Assembly (NCBI GenBank): GCA_946811695.1 | Contig: OX328126.1 | Coordinates: 89,767,577-89,831,576 of the forward strand | Direction: 5' to 3' | Source: Gonocerus acuteangulatus | Taxonomy: Eukaryota > Arthropoda > Insecta > Hemiptera > Coreidae | Length of the DNA: 64,000 nucleotides | The notes under the pieces: model-generated | Database searches by the model: none | What the model was told of the DNA's origin: nothing | Seen by the model: only the letters and a program-made list of their open reading frames with translations | Shown: one piece after another, positions 55,301-64,000 of the stretch | How the letters are laid out: each line of letters begins with the position of its first letter | Position numbering within the stretch: position 1 is the stretch's first letter | Program-made: the position numbers and the translations under genes

Positions 55301-57266
55301 GAGGAGCTTAGTATCAAAATTGGACAACTCCACTTTTGACTTTTTTACAGGAGAGGTAAAAACCCATATCTTCTATAGGGTTGTCAGTAGTATGGCGAAT
55401 TTTTTATATGTTATTCTCCTAGGTCCAAAAAACATGTTTTCAAAGGCATAACAAAATTATATGAGTATTTAGGCCGTAATCACACTTTAAATAGTGGAGT
55501 TGTCCATGTGGAGAAGTGGAGCCATTTTAAAATTGAATCTATCCTCTTTTGAAACCAAAAAATAATATGAATTCGATATGCACGAGAGAGTTTTAATATA
55601 ATATAATTATGTCTATGTTTTAAAAAAATCGTTTAGTTAAAAATTACTTGAAAAAAAAATTATTTAAATGCAGTTTGACAAAATTGAAGTCTTTGAATTA
55701 TTCTCGCACCTTAGAAAGAACTAGTTCTTTAAAATCTGCAATCAAAACACTCACAGTGTCCACTGTTGATAACATTAGCAGTTTCACTCTGTACTGTGAG
55801 GTTTCGGTACCACTGCAAACGGTCTCTTTCTTCCTAATTTTCTCCGGAGTACTTGGACAAGAGATTCTTAACATCTGCAAGTTTCTTGGGGTTGACGCTA
55901 CAGCCGACGGGAATTGGTGCAGGATTAAGTTCTAGAAGTGACTTAGCCTTCTTTGTTATGGACACAAATATACCGATATTTGTGTTGTATGGCACCTCAC
56001 CAGATACTAGTATATTCTTGTGGATCTTGGATCTTTTAAATAGGAAACACTTACATCTGGAAAGCGGAAAGTGAAGGCTTTGGGTTGGCTGTACCACCAC
56101 CTTAGCTTCTTGTCTCCAGTCCTGAGCTAACCAATCTCTTGTCACAATTTTCACTCCTCCATGTTTCGCAAAGACTTCATGATATTCTTCCACGTCAATT
56201 ATGGTGTAGTATGGCAAACACCGCTTTGATTGTGCAGATAGATGGTAAAGATATCTGTAATGAAACTAAATTATCCTTAGTTTATTCGGTTTAGAAAAAA
56301 TTTGGTACTTAGCTATCCTCTTCGCACAGTTTTACCTAAAAGTACATGTACTGAAGTTGCTGTCCTATAATTTTCATCGCCGTACTCAACTATACCTGTG
56401 CAGAGCTTATTAAAATTAATTTATCAATTAGCGATGCGATTATTTTATGAAAAACGAGTTAACCATTATTATTTTCTGCAGAGAGTGGTTAAAAAGCTTG
56501 CGATAGCAAATAACTGAACATTAACGGTGAGATCTATCTAATATCTAGTGTGAAACTGTCAATATTTATTTGTTATACGCGAAAATTTAAATAAAGAGGA
56601 ATATGTCGAGAACAGTTACCAGTATTAAATTAGTTGTTAATTTAATCACCTGAGGTCTTGAAAATACATTTGGAAGGATTCATAGCTCTACCAATGGAGT
56701 AAAAATGATTTTTTTAAATTGAATAGTTGCTGTTTTTCACGTTCTTTTTTTTATATAAAACCCGTTTATTATTAAAATAATTATTCTGAAGAATTGGAAG
56801 TGGTCTCATTCTACTCGGTACGGAAGAAATACTTAAAAAATGATTCCTAAATCAGAAAGATTCAAGTACCTAGAAGTTTTGCCCCAAAATCCGGCATTCG
56901 GCACTACAGTGAGCCGGAAAATAGATAGTTATTAATTAGAGTTATCGCTAAATGCACTCATTACAAGTAACTACAAACATTCAGCCATGATGGATTTGCA
57001 ATGCATGTTGGGAGCAGATTGCAGAAATGCAAGCTTTTCATTGGCTACTGAAGGAGTTGTCTTTTTTTGAAACCAAACTATGTTGGAATTGTCCATATTT
57101 TGATTCTGAAGGGTGCAAATAAACGCTATTTTAACTACTTTCTGTTTGTTTTTAATGCAAAACAGTTGTAAAATCGAATGCAGCATAAAAAGCTCTTTAG
57201 GAATCGACCAAAATCTCAAAACCGAAAAAAAATGGAGTTGTCCAACTTTGATACCAAGCTCCTCAT
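55301..57266 (-). mobile_element. TIR DNA transposon, about 2 kb
   Basis: Left tgaggagcttagtatcaaaa, right (reversed) tgaggagcttggtatcaaag; about 30 of 33 bases match. TA flanks each end. The motif ggagttgtcca recurs inside (55496, 57050). It carries one broken coding segment on the minus strand. Confidence 0.75.
55727..56257 (-). pseudogene. Transposon-encoded fragment of unknown family
   Basis: Minus strand: an open frame enters after ttacag (56257, a possible 3' splice site) as YLYHLSAQSKRCLPYYTIID, VEEYHEVFAKHGGVKIVTRD, WLAQDWRQEAKVVVQPTQSL. It goes on SGEVPYNTNIGIFVSITKKA and PVGCSVNPKKLADVKNLLSK to YSGEN, then TAG at 55834, then EERDRLQWYRNLTVQ in the same frame. A Trp codon (TGG) changed to TAG is the simplest reading. 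Placement inside the TIRs suggests a transposase or accessory protein; I do not recognise the domain. Confidence 0.5.
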
Positions 57267-57530
57267 ATCTTAATAGAATTTTAAGATCTTATAAATCTTC
57301 TGGTAATTTTGGGTTCGTTTCAATTAGTCACATACGAATAAATTAGTAACAAATGTCAGGAGCGTATATATAAAATAATTTCTAGAGGGGGGCACCCGGG
57401 AATTTGGGTGTAGGGAAAATTACATATATTTTACACATCCGAGAGGCATAGTTCTCCATCTTCCCATCGGAAAGCCTATTTTCATCCTGTACATCCTGTT
57501 CATCCTTTTTTTTTTTTTTTTTTTTTTTTT
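57267..57530. other. Unassigned, ends in T run
   Basis: Nothing recognised; a T run of about 25 lies at 57507-57531. Confidence 0.35.
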
Positions 57531-57575
57531 TAGATTATAGGTGCTTCTACTACCAAGGTCATTAGCACCACCTGT
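57507..57575 (-). mobile_element. SINE 3'-end scrap
   Basis: A T run, then ctaccaaggtcattagcacc, resembling the 3' domains of the SINEs (ctagggtcattagcacc). Confidence 0.35.
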
Positions 57576-57732
57576 ACTTATTAATTTTATTATTTTTTGA
57601 ATTTATGTTACCCATTTAAGTTTTAATCAGTCTCTAATATATGCTCTAGTTATAACACACACTTACAAAATGTATCATGTATCAACACACTCTCTTCCAT
57701 TTAAAACGTGTTTCTGTTTTGGTCATTTCTTT

Positions 57733-57800
<68 letters not shown>
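57733..57800. repeat. (TG)n(TA)n compound microsatellite
   Basis: TG to 57757, then TA. Confidence 0.97.
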
Positions 57801-57939
57801 TTAGTATTAACTCGGTCCTTGTTTTACACCCTGATGAAGGCTTAAATTTCAAGCCAAAACGCGGGCAAGTAATAAAACTTATTTTACAATAAAAAAAAAT
57901 ATATTTTTATTAAGATACCACGACCTAACCCTAACAAAT

Positions 57940-58237
57940 TCAAGCTTTGTCTGTTCGCGCTATCCTGGCCTCAATAATGGTCCGATTTTGATGAAATTTG
58001 GTATTTTTAAATGAAATGTTCTCAACAAAAGAAAATTTCGGGGAGGGGAGAAGCTGCAGTCCACTCAGCTCCCCCCCCCCCCCCCCCGTTTATACATGCC
58101 CATGAAAACAGTCATTATTTAAGAAAATATTTATTTTTAACCCAATAAAAAATAATAAAGAAAACTTAAGATGATGTAAATTCATTGCCAATATAACATG
58201 TATTATCAGGAATTTCTCTAAACATTTTATTATATTT
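57940..58237 (-). mobile_element. Helitron-like body fragment
   Basis: gtctgttcgcgctatcctgg, then tggtccgattttgatgaaat matches the block at 58430-58490. A C run lies at 58070-58087. Confidence 0.45.
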
Positions 58238-58381
58238 CTAGCGCGGCTCCTCCCTCCCCGATAGGGAGGAACCCCGCTTATAAGGTTGATACAATGAAAC
58301 AATCCGGAAGTGCCGACTAGAAAATTTCGCGTTTCAGAACCCCTAGAGACCGAAAATAACGGTGGTTAAAATGTGTATATA

Positions 58382-58430
<49 letters not shown>

Positions 58431-59717
58431 CTGTTCGCGGATTTCTGGCCTCCCTAATGGTCCGATTTTAATGAAATTTGGTACAAAAATCTGTCGCCCG
58501 ATTTGAAAGGTCAAGTTCGTTAACCAGCAAAATCCGCCCACTGGAAGATGGCGTTTGGGGCGAAATTCGTGAACAAAAAATCCTAACGCTTACGTTTTTG
58601 AGTTCATAAGCTTGTAAGTACTCGTTTTATAGGCTTCTTTGGCTAGGAAAACGAATGAAACCATTTTCAATGCGATAACTTTAACCGTTTTTGAGAAAAT
58701 TGGAAAAATAGTTTTTGGTTTGGGTACTTAGAATCATGGGATTCAGTTGAAACATTTTCTGCATGTTTTACTATCATTAAAACTAATATGATGAAATTTT
58801 GGTTACGTTTGGAGTTAAGGAAGGGTTAGAATAAAATATTTTATTAACAGACATAAAAAGTTTTGGTAACTTTGTATATTTTCCTTAATATCTCGAAAAA
58901 GGTTGAGAATCTTGATAAACAAAAGAATACCATTAGAAAGCTTACTAAATGCTCTACAAAAAAGGTTCTGATGAAAGTTTTGATTAGGCGATGTCAATCG
59001 GAGAAATAAGTGCTAAAACATTAAAGTAATTGATTTTGCTTATTCGAACTGTTCTTTTTGTCTGTTTTTATTCCTTGTTATTTTTTAATTGCTTATAGTT
59101 GGATGCTGTATTTTACAATAAAACAGATTAGGCAAAATAAGACAATTCAATTCAAAACAATTCATTGTTAGAAATATAGCTTGCCAAGAGAAAAAGATTC
59201 GATGACGTCTTTTGAATATTTTCAATTGCCTTTATGCTGTTGGTTTTTTTTATTTTATTTTTTAATTGATTTTATCTGTAGAATTATTACTATAGTAAAA
59301 ATACACAGGAATATATGAAAATGTTTGATATTTTCCAATTCATTGAAACGTATGAAATGAAGTATCGGTAGAAGAGGTTTCTAGGGTCTTGCGGACCCGA
59401 CCCCAGGTATAGCCATAAAACCCTTTGAACAAAGGCCAAGGAAAATATTATCTGTTTCTATTCTATGCTTTTCAAATGAGAATAGGGATATGAACAGGAA
59501 CCGGGGTCTCCCGTGGTCTAATGGCTAGCGCCTTGGATTCATAAGTGGGTTCGATTCCCAACCTCCGGCAGGAATTTTATCATCCCACGGCTCGCTGGTA
59601 AAATTCCTCGCTACACCCTGGATGTCGGCGCTAATGACCTAGATGTAGATGCGCCGTAAAAAAAAAAAAAAAAAGAACTGGAACCGCGCTAAGATGACGC
59701 AGTTCCTGCGAGTCGGA
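58238..59717 (-). mobile_element. Helitron-like element, complete, with nested SINE
   Basis: The left end ctagcgcggctcctccctcc...agggaggaaccccgc is the reversed hairpin plus CTAG. The right end ggaaccgcgctaagatgacg, cagttcctgcgagtcgga is the reversed 5' terminus. (TA)n at 58374-58427. Body as in 39263-41049. A family 1 SINE sits at 59504-59674, inside the 5' terminal region. Confidence 0.65.
59504..59674 (+). mobile_element. SINE family 1, nested copy with shortened head
   Basis: gggtctcccgtggtctaatg; part between the A and B boxes is deleted; B box gttcgattccc. Ends gatgcgccgt plus A run. Target duplication gaac(a/t)ggaaccg at 59492-59503 and 59675-59686. Confidence 0.9.
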
Positions 59718-60017
59718 CTTTTTACTATTGAACTGGTTTTCTCACAGGTAGAACTTATCCCTGTGGAAAATAGCAGTGAGAACTGGTTGTGATTCGGTAG
59801 CAGTAACAGGCTGGTATCAGCTATTAGAGTGATTGGTATTCCAGCCGAGGAAGTAGTTCTGGAACGGTACCTCCAAACCGAACGAGAAAGTCCTTCCAAA
59901 GAGGTTGCTAAGGTTAATCCGACCTCCGCTGACCTCTTGGAACAAAATAAAATAATAATAAAATAAAAGAACTGGAACCGCGCTAAGATGACGCAGTTCC
60001 TGCGAGTCGGACTTTTT
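59675..60017. repeat. Repeat F copy 1 between 50 bp direct repeats
   Basis: 59675-59724 (gaactggaaccgcgctaaga...gtcggacttttt) recurs at 59968-60017. Between them lies a 240 bp unit (ttgaactggttttctcacag ... gacctcttggaacaaaat) with an (AATA)n tail. The unit recurs in reverse at 63593-63825. Confidence 0.75.
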
Positions 60018-60140
60018 TTATAAAAAGCTAAACATTGTTAAATCTGTTAAGATAACGCGTGATGAACAGAAGGTATTTAATATAAACCAAAAAAAAATGT
60101 GGAGCCCTCGAGCGACTTGGCACATCCCCACACTTACAAT

Positions 60141-60480
60141 TTGTAAAAAAAAAATTAGCCCGGAACAGGCCACGAGGGCCCTGAGGGGCAGATACTAAAG
60201 ACATCATGACCATACGGAACACTAGGGAGATAGTGTGGTCAGTGCTATGTTCCGGCCGCCTGATTTTCCCCTTGCTGCTTCGACTGCTAGGGTCATTAGC
60301 ACCAAGGTACCCATTAATATTAATTAATGGCTGAGTTGGCCTAGGGACGGACAGGGAGGCCGAATCCAACCCACGAACGAAGATTCTAGATAGTAAAAGT
60401 CTTTTGTGCTTGCTCGGGATTTAAACTCGGATCCTCCAGCATTGCAGTCCAGTGCTCTACTACTGAGCTAACCTCGCTCC
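60141..60480 (-). mobile_element. SINE family 2, copy 2
   Basis: Minus strand: gagcgaggttagctcagtag, tagagcactgg..., ccgagtttaaatcccgagca. A and B boxes recognisable. Body as in 23434-23780. Ends in a T run in its own direction. Confidence 0.85.
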
Positions 60481-60744
60481 TACCCACAAGTCTCTAGCAA
60501 ACATAATTTGGAGGAATAATGCTTAGAAGTCTGAAACTTCTATTGCACTCACTTCTTGGTGTTAAGGGGTAACACTACCTTGTGCGATGAAAATCAAAGC
60601 CATTTTCTTGAATTTATGAATGACAAAATAATCAATATTTTTCAATTCTTTATATCAAACGCTTTATAGTGGATATTAACGTATAAAAAAAAATCAATTC
60701 TTAAAAAATAACAAAAATGAAAGCACTTTGTCGAACGGAAACCC
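60481..60744. other. No recognised feature
   Basis: Nothing recognised. Confidence 0.4.
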
Positions 60745-61350
60745 TCTTTTTTTCACGAGCGATAGTCTGCAGGCGGAAATTTTTATCTAGAACGAAAAAC
60801 TAAAATTATTTCGAAAGAAGAAGGTTAAACCTAATAAAGTACGTAGGATTTTTAAGAAATATTAACTTTTTCGGAAATGTCGAACAATTAATTATTCTCT
60901 ATTAAAAGATCCGTCGAAAATCGGTCTTTACAAGCAAATATCATTACCAAACTACAGTTGAAATTTGAAGTTGATCGGGCAAAAATTGAAGACGCCAGAG
61001 TATCGCGCGATTTGAAAAACATAGTTTTTAGAAAACGACTTTAAAGTTTAATGTTCTGAAAAGTTGATTTTCTTCCTGTTTATTTTTTTTTTTTTTGTAT
61101 ACCTTCTTGTTATAAAGACAAAAAAAAATTGTTTTAATTTTAAAATGTATTGAAGGAGGACCAAAAATAAGTTAACAATTAAAAATAGACCAATCGAAGC
61201 TCGCTCAAAAAATTATCTTGAAATCAGCGTTGCATTCACTCGGCATCTGGACTTCACTCAGAAAATAGTATTTTCTGCCCATTTAAATTTTTTTTTTTCA
61301 CGTAAACACTCTTAGATATCATTTTTGTTTAGTTAAGAAAGAATTTTAGC
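60745..61350 (-). mobile_element. Helitron-like subfamily 3, fragment
   Basis: cgagcgatagtctgcaggcg, atcattaccaaactacagtt and gaaaacgactttaaagt match 35430-35950. Ends missing; no SINE at the shared site. Confidence 0.5.
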
Positions 61351-61850
61351 TCATAAAAAAAAATACTTATTCGTCTGTTGTATTTCTGTTGTATTGACTT
61401 CATATGCAGTTCTACAAGCCTATCCTTCAGAAGGTCCATTAGTTTAGGTTACGATGTTACGGTTACCTTGGACATATATATTAAACAGGCATATAATAAC
61501 GGTAAATCTTCTTTATAGTCGTAGTAAATTCCCGCGGGATATAAACCCCAAACTGTAAATATATATACAGTTCCAAATGTAGCTCAAACATTTTTACGAG
61601 AAGTAACTACAAAAGCAAAATAGCTTGGAATGTTTCGAGTCGGAAAGGGAAATTTTCGTTCGGTCTTAACCGGACTTACTAAAGTATGTTGTAAATCACG
61701 CTAAGTCCTGGTATTATATCAATAAATAAGTTCTCGATGAGCAACAATAAAAATAGGACTTAGGAGAAACTAAGGCATTTAACTACAACATTCAGTACTT
61801 TCTCTGTAATAATGTAAAGCTATAACATACACTGATAAATAGACTTTTTT
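61351..61850. other. No recognised feature
   Basis: Nothing recognised. Confidence 0.4.
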
Positions 61851-61970
61851 AGCACATTCCGAAGGAATATATTGAGGTTCACTCGAAAGAAGTTTTCATA
61901 GCATTATTAAAGTCCTTATCGATTCTACCTCCTAGATAACGAAAATTATCCCTCTTAAAGTGTATATATA

Positions 61971-62011
<41 letters not shown>
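61850..62011 (-). mobile_element. Helitron-like 3' end, variant hairpin
   Basis: Read in reverse: (TA)n (61971-62011), cgttatctaggaggtagaat, cgataaggac, then the hairpin ATTCC-TTC-GGAAT and GTGCTAA. It is a diverged relative of subfamily 2. Confidence 0.5.
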
Positions 62012-62014
<3 letters not shown>

Positions 62015-62170
62015 ACCAGATTGTCCACAAAGGCAACTGAAGGGTGCTGGGGTGATGTATTAGCGGTTGGGAGCGAGTTAAAGACAAGGTTGCACATATA
62101 AGGGCCTAATACGGAACCCTGCGGACATCCAATATTTACACTATGCCATACTCGTCCACTTCGTCTCTCT
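62012..62170 (-). pseudogene. LINE reverse transcriptase fragment (motifs B and C)
   Basis: Minus strand: RRSGRVWHSVNIGCPQGSVL, GPYMCNLVFNSLPTANTS, PQHPSVAFVDNLVVY. GCPQGSVLGP is RT motif B and FVDN stands where FVDD/YADD is expected, so one catalytic Asp is lost. About 50 codons remain between a CT-rich run and a (TA)n tract. Confidence 0.65.
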
Positions 62171-62189
62171 TTCTCTCTTTCTATAAAAT

Positions 62190-62376
62190 ATATATATATA
62201 ATTTAGCTCTTTTTCTGTCTGTTCCTTATACAAATTTTGACCGAAATTGGCACAAAAGTCTTGATCCGGAGTGTTGTCATCTTCTAGGACTCACAATTGG
62301 GAGGTCACTTTTCTTTTTAATATTTTATAGGCTTTTAGGTATTTTTTTAAAACATATTTTCAATTTTTGATTACAT
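62190..62376 (-). mobile_element. GTTACCCGG-family scrap, reversed
   Basis: ttttctgtctgttccttata, then aattttgaccgaaattggca and ttctaggactcacaattggg, as in 53280-53400. Followed at once by a forward copy. Confidence 0.6.
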
Positions 62377-62378
62377 AC

Positions 62379-63002
62379 TAGCTGTTGTTACCCGGCGTGC
62401 CATGCTACACCTACTTTCTGCCTATGACTCTCCCCGTATCAAGATCTACCTGTATACCCAGTTACGACGAAATCGGTCAAACGGTGTGAATTTGTTTATA
62501 TCTGTCTAGATGTAGTTCGTGAGAAAGCCAACAGCAGTTCTGAAAAAAAAGCCCGACAGAGGCCAGTACCACAGCACTTCATATAACATCCGACAGAGGC
62601 CAGCAGCATAGCCTGCCAGTAGATAGCTGTAATTAGCTCTTAGCGCTCTTTAGTTAGACAGTGACTATTGATATTAAAATTGAAATAAACTGCATTACAT
62701 GATTATATAATGATGTAAAGTCATCAATGAGTTCGAGTTATTCTAATTATCAACAACATCAACAAATAAATGTGATAAATTATTCAAAACGGCCGTCAGA
62801 ATCTGAATGGTTCAGTGTAGCCAATTTTTCTTGAACAATACTTTTGACGTTTAGCCAAATTTTGAAATTTGACTATTTTGGCCTAGCCTAGGAGAGTTCC
62901 CGTATCAAGACCACCTGTGTGCCAAGTTTGGTCAAAATAGGTCAAACGGTGTAGATTTGTATAACGAACAAACAGATAAACAGACAAACAGACGGACACG
63001 TG

Positions 63003-63058
<56 letters not shown>
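62379..63058 (+). mobile_element. GTTACCCGG-family element, interrupted
   Basis: Starts ctagctgttgttacccggcg, runs to about 62500, resumes 62880 (gcctagcctaggagagttcc) and ends acacgtgatttatatatata with (TA)n at 63008-63058. 62510-62875 is inserted or diverged. Confidence 0.65.
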
Positions 63059-63060
<2 letters not shown>

Positions 63061-63592
63061 CATTAAAATAGTTCAATATATATGTACATATTTTGAATTT
63101 TATTTTACATGAACATCCGTTTCCTAGTCAATTTTTAATACCAATGCGATATTTAATTTGACTTTCTGCCATATAAAATACAAAAGTATAAATACATAGT
63201 AATTTTTTTAGAAAAGAGCAGCCAAAGAGCAAATAAAGCATCCGTTGGTTCGACCTATTACGCCGTTTGTTTGCTCATTGAACGGGATGAAATACGCATC
63301 AGAAAGTAAAATCTATTTCTAGAAAGTAGGTAAGCAAAAATCAAAGCAAGGCTATTTAATCTTCCAAAAGAAACCCCTATAAAAAAATCGCTCCCAACTT
63401 CCGTAGAACGATTTAAACAAATACTAGGCTAACTAAATTACCCCTTGCCGGCCACAATTCAAGTTAATTGTATGTCATTATCTTTTAACGGCTGTAATTA
63501 AAAGTGAAAGACATGATCGAATTCTAAATTTTCGCCAGTGAAAACCCTAATGGGCGGATGTGTAAATTCACAATTGGGCAATTATGAGGTGA
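63059..63592. other. No recognised feature
   Basis: Nothing recognised on either strand. Confidence 0.35.
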
Positions 63593-63825
63593 AATTTTGT
63601 TCCAAGAGGTCAGCGGAGGTCGGATTAACCTTAGCAGCCTCTTTGGAAGGACTTTCTCGTTCGGTTTGAAGGTACCGTTCCAGAAATACTGCCTCGGCTG
63701 GAATACCAATCACTCTAATAGCTGATACCAGCCTGTTACTGCTACAGAATCACAACCAGTTCTCACTGCTATTTTCCACAGGGATGAGTTCTACCTGTGA
63801 GAAAACCAGTTCAATAGTAGAAAAG
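63593..63825 (-). repeat. Repeat F copy 2
   Basis: Reverse complement of 59726-59958 with few differences (for example ggcagtatttctg versus ggaagtagttctg). Lacks the (AATA)n tail. Too short and stop-interrupted to call a gene, although both strands are fairly open. Confidence 0.75.
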
Positions 63826-64000
63826 GGAATTGAATGTTCACATCAGTGAACGTTTTTCGCTTTTTTCCAGACATAAATGCATAGAGTTATTAGAAAGTCG
63901 AGAAAGGGTAAACAAAAGAGGTATTAGCTTCAATGCAGGTTAAAGAACCTGCTCTCAGAGTTCTGGATCATCACCGGGTCAGAGATCTGGATCAAGGCGT
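63826..64000. other. No recognised feature
   Basis: Nothing recognised. Confidence 0.4.

Noticed and set aside
55107..55451. 114-codon frame on the plus strand
   Set aside because: It runs from flanking DNA across a transposon terminal repeat, so it cannot be one conserved gene.
57829..57868. Another hammerhead-like motif (ctgatga ... aagccaaaac)
   Set aside because: Helix II pairs, but the core GAAA reads AAAA and the UH cleavage site is missing.
59639..59899. 86-codon minus-strand frame as a gene (and the plus-strand frame of the same unit)
   Set aside because: It sits in repeat F and the SINE tail; the second copy at 63593-63825 does not preserve it and no motif is recognised.

Overview
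This window looks like a repeat-dense, AT-rich stretch of an animal genome, most likely an arthropod (probably an insect). The reasons are the mix of Jockey/I-group LINE fragments with RNase H domains, mariner- and pogo-type transposons, tRNA-derived SINEs, Helitron-like elements, foldback and MITE elements, more than twenty long (TA)n tracts, and no bacterial gene architecture. I found no intact host gene. Only weak candidate exons are visible, the best being a 39 bp open segment at 32834-32872 with good splice signals on both sides. Almost every coding signal is a broken transposable-element gene.

Layout. 1-2200: a duplicated unique-looking segment, (TA)n tracts, an old Helitron-like fragment and a LINE C-terminus carrying a 59 bp triplication. 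2205-6420: two Helitron-like copies, then a Jockey-type LINE 3' end. 7374-12050: an LTR-like piece, a deleted mariner (8022-8559), a SINE with perfect target duplications, a perfect 64 bp-arm palindrome (9491-9620), a foldback element, and LINE remnants. 12729-17590: the best preserved element, a LINE with ORF1 (CCHC knuckles) and ORF2 (endonuclease, RT, RNase H), disabled by several stops and frameshifts and cut off at its 3' side. 17600-20560: a Helitron-like 3' end, a hammerhead-like motif, a MITE, and a minisatellite of about 24 x 59 bp. 20600-31830: SINEs, a foldback of about 0.95 kb, a complete Helitron-like element (25260-26382), a pogo/Tigger deletion derivative, LINE fragments, and a family beginning GTTACCCGGCGTGCC. 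32200-44000: more SINEs, MITEs, two opposed hammerhead-like motifs (37753-37994), a 1.8 kb Helitron-like copy and a MITE with perfect 53 bp inverted repeats. 44065-48215: three copies of one inverted-repeat transposon, one holding a 14 x 65 bp array. 49700-54040: a TIR transposon, RNase H fragments around an 89 bp minisatellite, and a tandemly expanded GTTACCCGG-family copy. 55300-64000: a 2 kb TIR transposon with a broken coding fragment, a Helitron-like copy interrupted by a SINE, further SINEs and an RT fragment.

The strongest signals are these. First, three hammerhead-ribozyme-like sequences share a conserved core while helix I pairs by different bases in each. Second, two Helitron-like subfamilies have different 3' hairpins, and their 5' subterminal repeats change to match. 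Third, there is a perfect palindrome. Fourth, two unrelated deleted transposons (mariner and pogo) each keep an open reading frame for only the N-terminal DNA-binding domain. Coordinates of element ends come from reading by eye and may be off by a few bases. No homology search was run, so family names rest on remembered motifs.
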